Part shown: one piece after another, positions 22,543 to 26,181 of the stretch | How positions within the stretch are numbered: the first letter of the stretch is position 1 | Layout: each line of letters begins with the position of its first letter | Assembly (NCBI GenBank): GCA_017455085.1 | Contig: JAFTBT010000122.1 | Span: forward strand, 1-26,181 | Length of the DNA: 26,181 bases | Direction: 5' to 3' | DNA from: Synergistaceae bacterium | GTDB taxonomy: Bacteria; Synergistota; Synergistia; Synergistales; Aminobacteriaceae | Translations under genes and position numbers: made by a program | Notes under the pieces: model-generated | What the model was told of the DNA's origin: nothing | Databases searched by the model: none | Seen by the model: only the letters and a program-made list of their open reading frames with translations

Positions 22543-24726
22543 TCAGATTCTCACAAGCCTCATAGTTGACGCTTCATAGTCGCCTTTGGGAAGTGGCAGC
22601 GGATAGCCGGAGTCCATAAGCGCATCGGACGGGTAAATTTTTCCGGTGGCAATGTCCCTGTAAAACGCGTTGGGAGTGAGTCCGCGAGGAGTGATGTATA
22701 TTTCCGGCATGTTCCCGTGATTCGTGTGGATTACCGCGTTGATGATGGCCTTGCTCCTGTCCGGTGAGACGTATTCCCACGCAAAAAATTCCGTGTCTTC
22801 GGGCTTGTTGATCCGGTAATAGAGTCCGTGAGTGATGAGCTCGCAATCTTTCCTGTACTGTGCAATCTGTGAGGCTATCTCCTGTTTTTCGTCATCCGTC
22901 AGCTTCAGGGGGTTAAGCTCGTACCCAAACGCTCCGTAGCTCGAAACCGTGTAGCGTGTACTCAATGGGGTAGTGCGTCCGGTCTGGTGATTCGGGCATG
23001 TCGACACGTGAGCTGCTATGACTCCCGCCGGATACCCGAAACTCGTACCGTAGTGTATGCTGAGTCTGTCGAGAGCGTCAGTGTTATCGCTGCACCAAAT
23101 CTGCGGAGTGTAGTAGAGCATCCCTGCGTCAAAGCGTCCGCCTCCTCCTGCACATCCCTCAATTAGGACATCGGGGAAGTTTTTGCACAGCCTCTCCAGA
23201 ATCTCATACAGGCCAAGCACGTAATCATAGAGCACTTTCCCTTGAGATTCAGTAGTGTGTGAATATACCGCAGCAATCGAGCGGTTAAAGTCCCATTTGA
23301 GATATTCTGTGTTGCTGTGTGAGAGAATTTCTGCCAGTGCTGAGTATATATGCTCCCTAACGTCCTTTCTCGACATGTCCAGCAATAACTGATTCCGGCC
23401 AAGTACAGGCTTTTCGTGGGGGATAATCATAGCCCAATCCGGATGTGCCATGAATAATTCGCTGTCCTCACTAATCATTTCCGGCTCAACCCACAGCCCG
23501 AACTTCAGGCCTAAAGCATTAACACTCTTCACCAATTCGCCGAGAGTGCAGCCGAGTTTTGCCTCGTCAGCTTTCCAGTCGCCTAATGCCCGAAAATCAT
23601 CATTGCGGTTCATGAACCAGCCGTCATCAAGCACAAGCATATCCACTCCGAGACCCTTTGCGCACTCTGCAACCTCCAGAATCTTTTTGCCGTCGAAGTT
23701 CATGTATAGGGCTTCCCAAGTGTTGAGGACGATCGGACGCGGTGAATCCCGGAATTTTCCCCTGCATATATTCTCGCGGATACACCTGTGATAATTCTGT
23801 GAGAGCTTTTCGAGTCCCTCACTGCTGAAGGTCATAATCACCTCCGGGCCAGTGATCTCTTCGCCTGTTTTCAGCTCATACGCAAATTTTTCGGTGGACA
23901 GCCCCATAGTTATGCGTGTCTGGTCGAACTGCTCAAGCTCTGCCGTAGCCTCAAAGCCTCCGCTGTAGACGAACTGCATACCCCAACAGCGGCCGTGAGT
24001 TTCTGCGGTGTCGTGGTCTGCGAGAATCATGAACGGGTTGTATTGGTGTGAGGACATGCCCCGCCTGCTGGAGATGGTGAACGTCCCGTGAGTCATGCGC
24101 TGGCGGTCGTACTGACGCTCCATCATGTGGCGGCCGTGAAAGGTGAGGAGGTCGAATTTTCCGTGCGTGAAGTCCAGACATGCGCTGCCGAGCCGGAGAA
24201 TCGTAACGGGCTGAATCCCGTCATTGCGAACGATGACGCTGCGGGTGATGATGTCTTTTGCGGGGATGACTCCATAGAGCAATTTCACGCTGAGATTGAG
24301 ACGGTCATTCTTGAGGGTGATGATGAGAGTTTGAGAGTCTTCGCCGGTGTTTGCGTACACAGCAGGGAGTCCGTTTAGCGAGTATTTGCCTTCGCGGATT
24401 TCGTAGCCTGAGTAGTGGAGATCTGCGCCGTATGTTCCGTGAGAGTCCCTGAGTACAAGAAGCGGAGTCCTGTAGTCACCGGTGCCCTGAGCTGGAAATT
24501 CTTGGGGGAGTGCGTCGAGGGAGTATGTGCGGTCTGTGCCTGCGTCATACGGTGAACCGGAAAAGCCTCTGTCCGCAAAAGTGAGCTCCCAATTCATGAC
24601 CCCTTGAGTCTTGCGCCCGTAATACAGGTGAATCAGGTAGCCTAATCTGTCAGCCTGCATCTGGTAGGTTGTATTGTCGGTGTGTATCGTGAAAATTCTG
24701 GTGTCTTTGTCGAATAGTATCGGCAT
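22543..24726 (-). CDS. Alpha-galactosidase, glycoside hydrolase family 36
   Basis: 727 residues, the normal size for bacterial GH36 enzymes of the AgaA/RafA type. Known role: retaining hydrolysis of terminal alpha-galactosyl residues in melibiose, raffinose and similar sugars. An N-terminal beta-supersandwich (to about 330) precedes the catalytic barrel, with LNTWEALYMNFD, MLVLDDGWF and FGLWVEPEM. The nucleophile is D479 in YLKWDFNR and the acid/base is D547 in WCSDNTDALDR, nearly the numbering of the Geobacillus enzyme (478 and 548, from memory). IEGCAGGGGRFD lies between them. No signal peptide is present, so it is cytoplasmic and depends on sugar import, which fits the ABC permeases upstream. 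AGGAGC lies eight bases before ATG 24726. Confidence 0.95.
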   Translation of the reverse strand: MPILFDKDTRIFTIHTDNTTYQMQADRLGYLIHLYYGRKTQGVMNWELTFADRGFSGSPYDAGTDRTYSLDALPQEFPAQGTGDYRTPLLVLRDSHGTYGADLHYSGYEIREGKYSLNGLPAVYANTGEDSQTLIITLKNDRLNLSVKLLYGVIPAKDIITRSVIVRNDGIQPVTILRLGSACLDFTHGKFDLLTFHGRHMMERQYDRQRMTHGTFTISSRRGMSSHQYNPFMILADHDTAETHGRCWGMQFVYSGGFEATAELEQFDQTRITMGLSTEKFAYELKTGEEITGPEVIMTFSSEGLEKLSQNYHRCIRENICRGKFRDSPRPIVLNTWEALYMNFDGKKILEVAECAKGLGVDMLVLDDGWFMNRNDDFRALGDWKADEAKLGCTLGELVKSVNALGLKFGLWVEPEMISEDSELFMAHPDWAMIIPHEKPVLGRNQLLLDMSRKDVREHIYSALAEILSHSNTEYLKWDFNRSIAAVYSHTTESQGKVLYDYVLGLYEILERLCKNFPDVLIEGCAGGGGRFDAGMLYYTPQIWCSDNTDALDRLSIHYGTSFGYPAGVIAAHVSTCPNHQTGRTTPLSTRYTVSSYGAFGYELNPLKLTDDEKQEIASQIAQYRKDCELITHGLYYRINKPEDTEFFAWEYVSPDRSKAIINAVIHTNHGNMPEIYITPRGLTPNAFYRDIATGKIYPSDALMDSGYPLPLPKGDYEASTMRLVRI

Positions 24727-24805
24727 ATATTTTTGCTCCTAATTGTGAATGATTTTTTCCCTGCATGTGATGGCATTATTCTTCATAAAGTATATATCTC
24801 TGTTT

Positions 24806-24900
24806 GTGAGTGTATCGTTAGCGTAAATACCTACGTTGTGAGTATATCGTTATCGTACATACCTAAGTTGCGGGGCATATCGTTATTGGTGATGAAAATA
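24806..24900. repeat. Degenerate 32-bp tandem repeat, about 2.5 to 3 copies
   Basis: 24806-24837 and 24838-24869 are adjacent copies (GTGAGTGTATCGTTAGCGTA... and GTGAGTATATCGTTATCGTA...), each 32 bases. A third, decayed copy with CATATCGTTA runs on to the terminator hairpin. The array lies between the ABC permease terminator and the alpha-galactosidase leader. Confidence 0.8.
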
Positions 24901-24930
24901 CCCCCTGCTTGACTCTTCAGGCAAGGGGTA
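24895..24930 (-). terminator. Intrinsic terminator after the ABC permease genes
   Basis: On the minus strand TACCCCTTGC (24930-24921) pairs with GCAGGGGGTA (24908-24899), ten pairs with one G-T, around a 12-base loop, followed by only four T. It lies 19 bases past the permease stop. The short T-run means it may be leaky and let transcription continue into the alpha-galactosidase. Confidence 0.7.
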
Positions 24931-24948
24931 ATGTTGTCGAATAGTATA

Positions 24949-25800
24949 CTACTTCACTGCACCATTGATTACGCCGTTGATGATCTGCTTCTGCGCCACT
25001 AGGTAGAATATCAGCATCGGCAACAGTGCCAGCAAATACGACGCAAACGCAAGGTTATAGTTTGTCCCGAACTGCGTCTGGAAGTTCAGCTGCGCCAACG
25101 GAAGGGTGTTCACTCCAGAGCCGGACATAATCACCAGCGGAGTCATCACGTCATTCCACGTACCTAGTGCCGTCAACACCGCAACAGTCGCATGCATCGG
25201 CCACATCAGCGGGAATATTATCTTCCAGTATGTCGTCCACGTAGACGCACCATCAACATGCGCAGCCTCCTCAAGTGCTATCGGAATATTCTTCAGGTAG
25301 CCCGCATACAGTAATACGTTCATCGGCATGAAGAACACCACATACAGCACTATCACTCCGAACATGTTATCAATGTGAAGTTGCGCTGTCTGTTTGACGA
25401 GGGGCATCATCAGAATCGCGAACGGTACGAACATTCCGCTGACGATGTAGAAATAGCTGAACCTGTAGAATTTGCTCCTGCCCATGTTGCGCGCCACAGC
25501 ATACCCCATCAATGAGTGAATCACTATCGCACACACCACAGTTGCACCCGTGATCAAGAAGCTGTTGAACAGTGACCGCCAAAAGTCCGTAACCCTCATG
25601 GCCTCGCGGAAATTCTCCAGATTCCACGACTGCGGGAACGACAGCAGACCGATAACGTCATTAGTCATTTCGCTGGGCTGCTTGAAGGCGATGATCACCG
25701 TCATGTACAGCGGGAATAACACCGTGAACAGGCCGAGCAGTAATAATATCGTGATGGGCCAGTTGAATTTTTCGTTGGCCTTGATTTCCTGAGCTGCCAT
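24949..25800 (-). CDS. Carbohydrate ABC transporter permease (MalG/CUT1 type)
   Basis: 283 residues, normal for MalG-type permeases, with six membrane segments. It forms a channel in the inner membrane with the MalF-type partner. The EAA loop that docks the ATPase is clear: IALEEAAHVDGAST followed by TYWKIIFPLMWP. The N-terminus NWPITILLLLGLFTVLFPLY and the FPQSWNLENF periplasmic segment are typical of the CUT1 group. AAGGAGG lies ten bases before ATG 25800, and the start overlaps the upstream permease stop by one base (TAATG). The alpha-galactosidase downstream suggests galactosides as substrate; the binding protein and ATPase are not in the window. Confidence 0.93.
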   Translation of the reverse strand: MAAQEIKANEKFNWPITILLLLGLFTVLFPLYMTVIIAFKQPSEMTNDVIGLLSFPQSWNLENFREAMRVTDFWRSLFNSFLITGATVVCAIVIHSLMGYAVARNMGRSKFYRFSYFYIVSGMFVPFAILMMPLVKQTAQLHIDNMFGVIVLYVVFFMPMNVLLYAGYLKNIPIALEEAAHVDGASTWTTYWKIIFPLMWPMHATVAVLTALGTWNDVMTPLVIMSGSGVNTLPLAQLNFQTQFGTNYNLAFASYLLALLPMLIFYLVAQKQIINGVINGAVK

Positions 25801-26181
25801 TAGAGTTGTTCCTCCTTCTTGTTGAGATACTTAAGCTGAATCACAGAGATTGCTACTATCACAATGAAGAATATCACTGCGTTTGCGCTCTGGAAGCCGA
25901 ACTGTCCGCCGTTCATACCGTTGTTGTATATCAGGAACGAAATCGACTCCGTACTCTGCGCCGGGCCTCCTCTGGTGAGTGCCATGATCTGGTCAAACAC
26001 CATCAGGTTATTCTTCATGCACAAGACCATGTTTATCGTGAAGAACGGCATAATCAGCGGGAAGGTGATATGACGGAATCGTGTCCAGCCTGTTGCGCCG
26101 TCAAGCGAAGCTGCCTCGTAGACATCCTCCGGAACTGTCTGGAGTCCGGAAATGTATATCAGCGTGTTCATAGCTATGGAC
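25800..26181 (-). CDS. Carbohydrate ABC transporter permease (MalF/CUT1 type), 5' end outside the window
   Basis: Only the C-terminal 126 residues are present; the frame stays open to the window edge, so the ATG at 26171 is internal. The EAA loop VYEAASLDGATGWTRF followed by RHITFPLIMP identifies a MalF-type CUT1 permease. The sequence before it, NTLIYISGLQTVPED, is the usual helix leading to the loop. NLMVFDQIMALTRGGPAQ and STESISFLIYNNGM are typical of the last periplasmic part, and the protein ends LKYLNKKEEQL. The stop overlaps the next permease start by one base. Confidence 0.92.
   Translation of the reverse strand, partial: SIAMNTLIYISGLQTVPEDVYEAASLDGATGWTRFRHITFPLIMPFFTINMVLCMKNNLMVFDQIMALTRGGPAQSTESISFLIYNNGMNGGQFGFQSANAVIFFIVIVAISVIQLKYLNKKEEQL

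Overview
The window looks like a chromosomal piece of a moderate-GC anaerobic bacterium. My best guess at the group is Synergistota: the truncated first gene has a pseudopilin N-terminus of a kind I associate with that phylum, and there are several Na+-coupled organic and amino acid transporters plus tartrate fermentation genes. Some genes (the ParB-like protein, the GH36 enzyme, the SDEES-type phosphoesterase) have a Firmicutes flavour. The placement is inference from memory and I put it at about 50%. Most gene starts have strong AAGGAGG-type ribosome binding sites, and several adjacent genes overlap by a few bases.

Layout. (1) 1-808: end of a type IV pilin-like gene, its terminator, and a minisatellite in a convergent gap. 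(2) 809-2455, minus: AGCS Na+/amino acid symporter. (3) 2456-8706, plus: a short 5' remnant of a YfcE-like phosphodiesterase gene, a 26-bp duplication, then a complete type I restriction-modification operon hsdM-hsdS-hsdR with overlapping genes. (4) 8723-13196, minus: an L(+)-tartrate fermentation locus. Two overlapping FCD-type GntR regulators are followed by an array of about eight 22-bp repeats, a well-formed sigma-70 promoter with a TGTATACA palindrome just past the -10, a DASS/SLC13 carboxylate permease, ttdA and ttdB, and a shared terminator. (5) 13374-19737, minus apart from a transposase remnant: CDF cation exporter, ACT-domain protein, a repeat-built 56-codon small ORF, UPF0210 protein, an AIPR (abortive infection) protein, and a frameshifted sodium:solute symporter in one tightly packed run. 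(6) 19911-21119, plus: M20 amidohydrolase. (7) 21124-26181, minus: two permeases of a carbohydrate ABC transporter (the first cut by the window edge), a GH36 alpha-galactosidase, a stand-alone ParB-like domain protein, and a small metallophosphoesterase.

How the genes work together. The tartrate locus reads as uptake by the permease, dehydration to oxaloacetate by TtdAB, and control by the two GntR proteins. The ABC permeases and alpha-galactosidase read as import and cleavage of alpha-galactosides. Two defence loci are present: the type I R-M operon, and the AIPR gene placed inside an otherwise housekeeping operon. Signs of decay are the YfcE remnant, the IS1634-like transposase N-terminus and the symporter frameshift.

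Two properties cut across genes. First, coding strands tend to be C-rich near the gene start and G-rich near the end; AIPR and the hsdS specificity regions do not follow this. Second, many intergenic gaps carry a short degenerate tandem repeat, each with its own unit. No tRNA, rRNA or CRISPR array was seen. No gene-free stretch exceeds 300 bases; the longest gaps (533-808, 2456-2736, 11636-11910) are described in the feature list.
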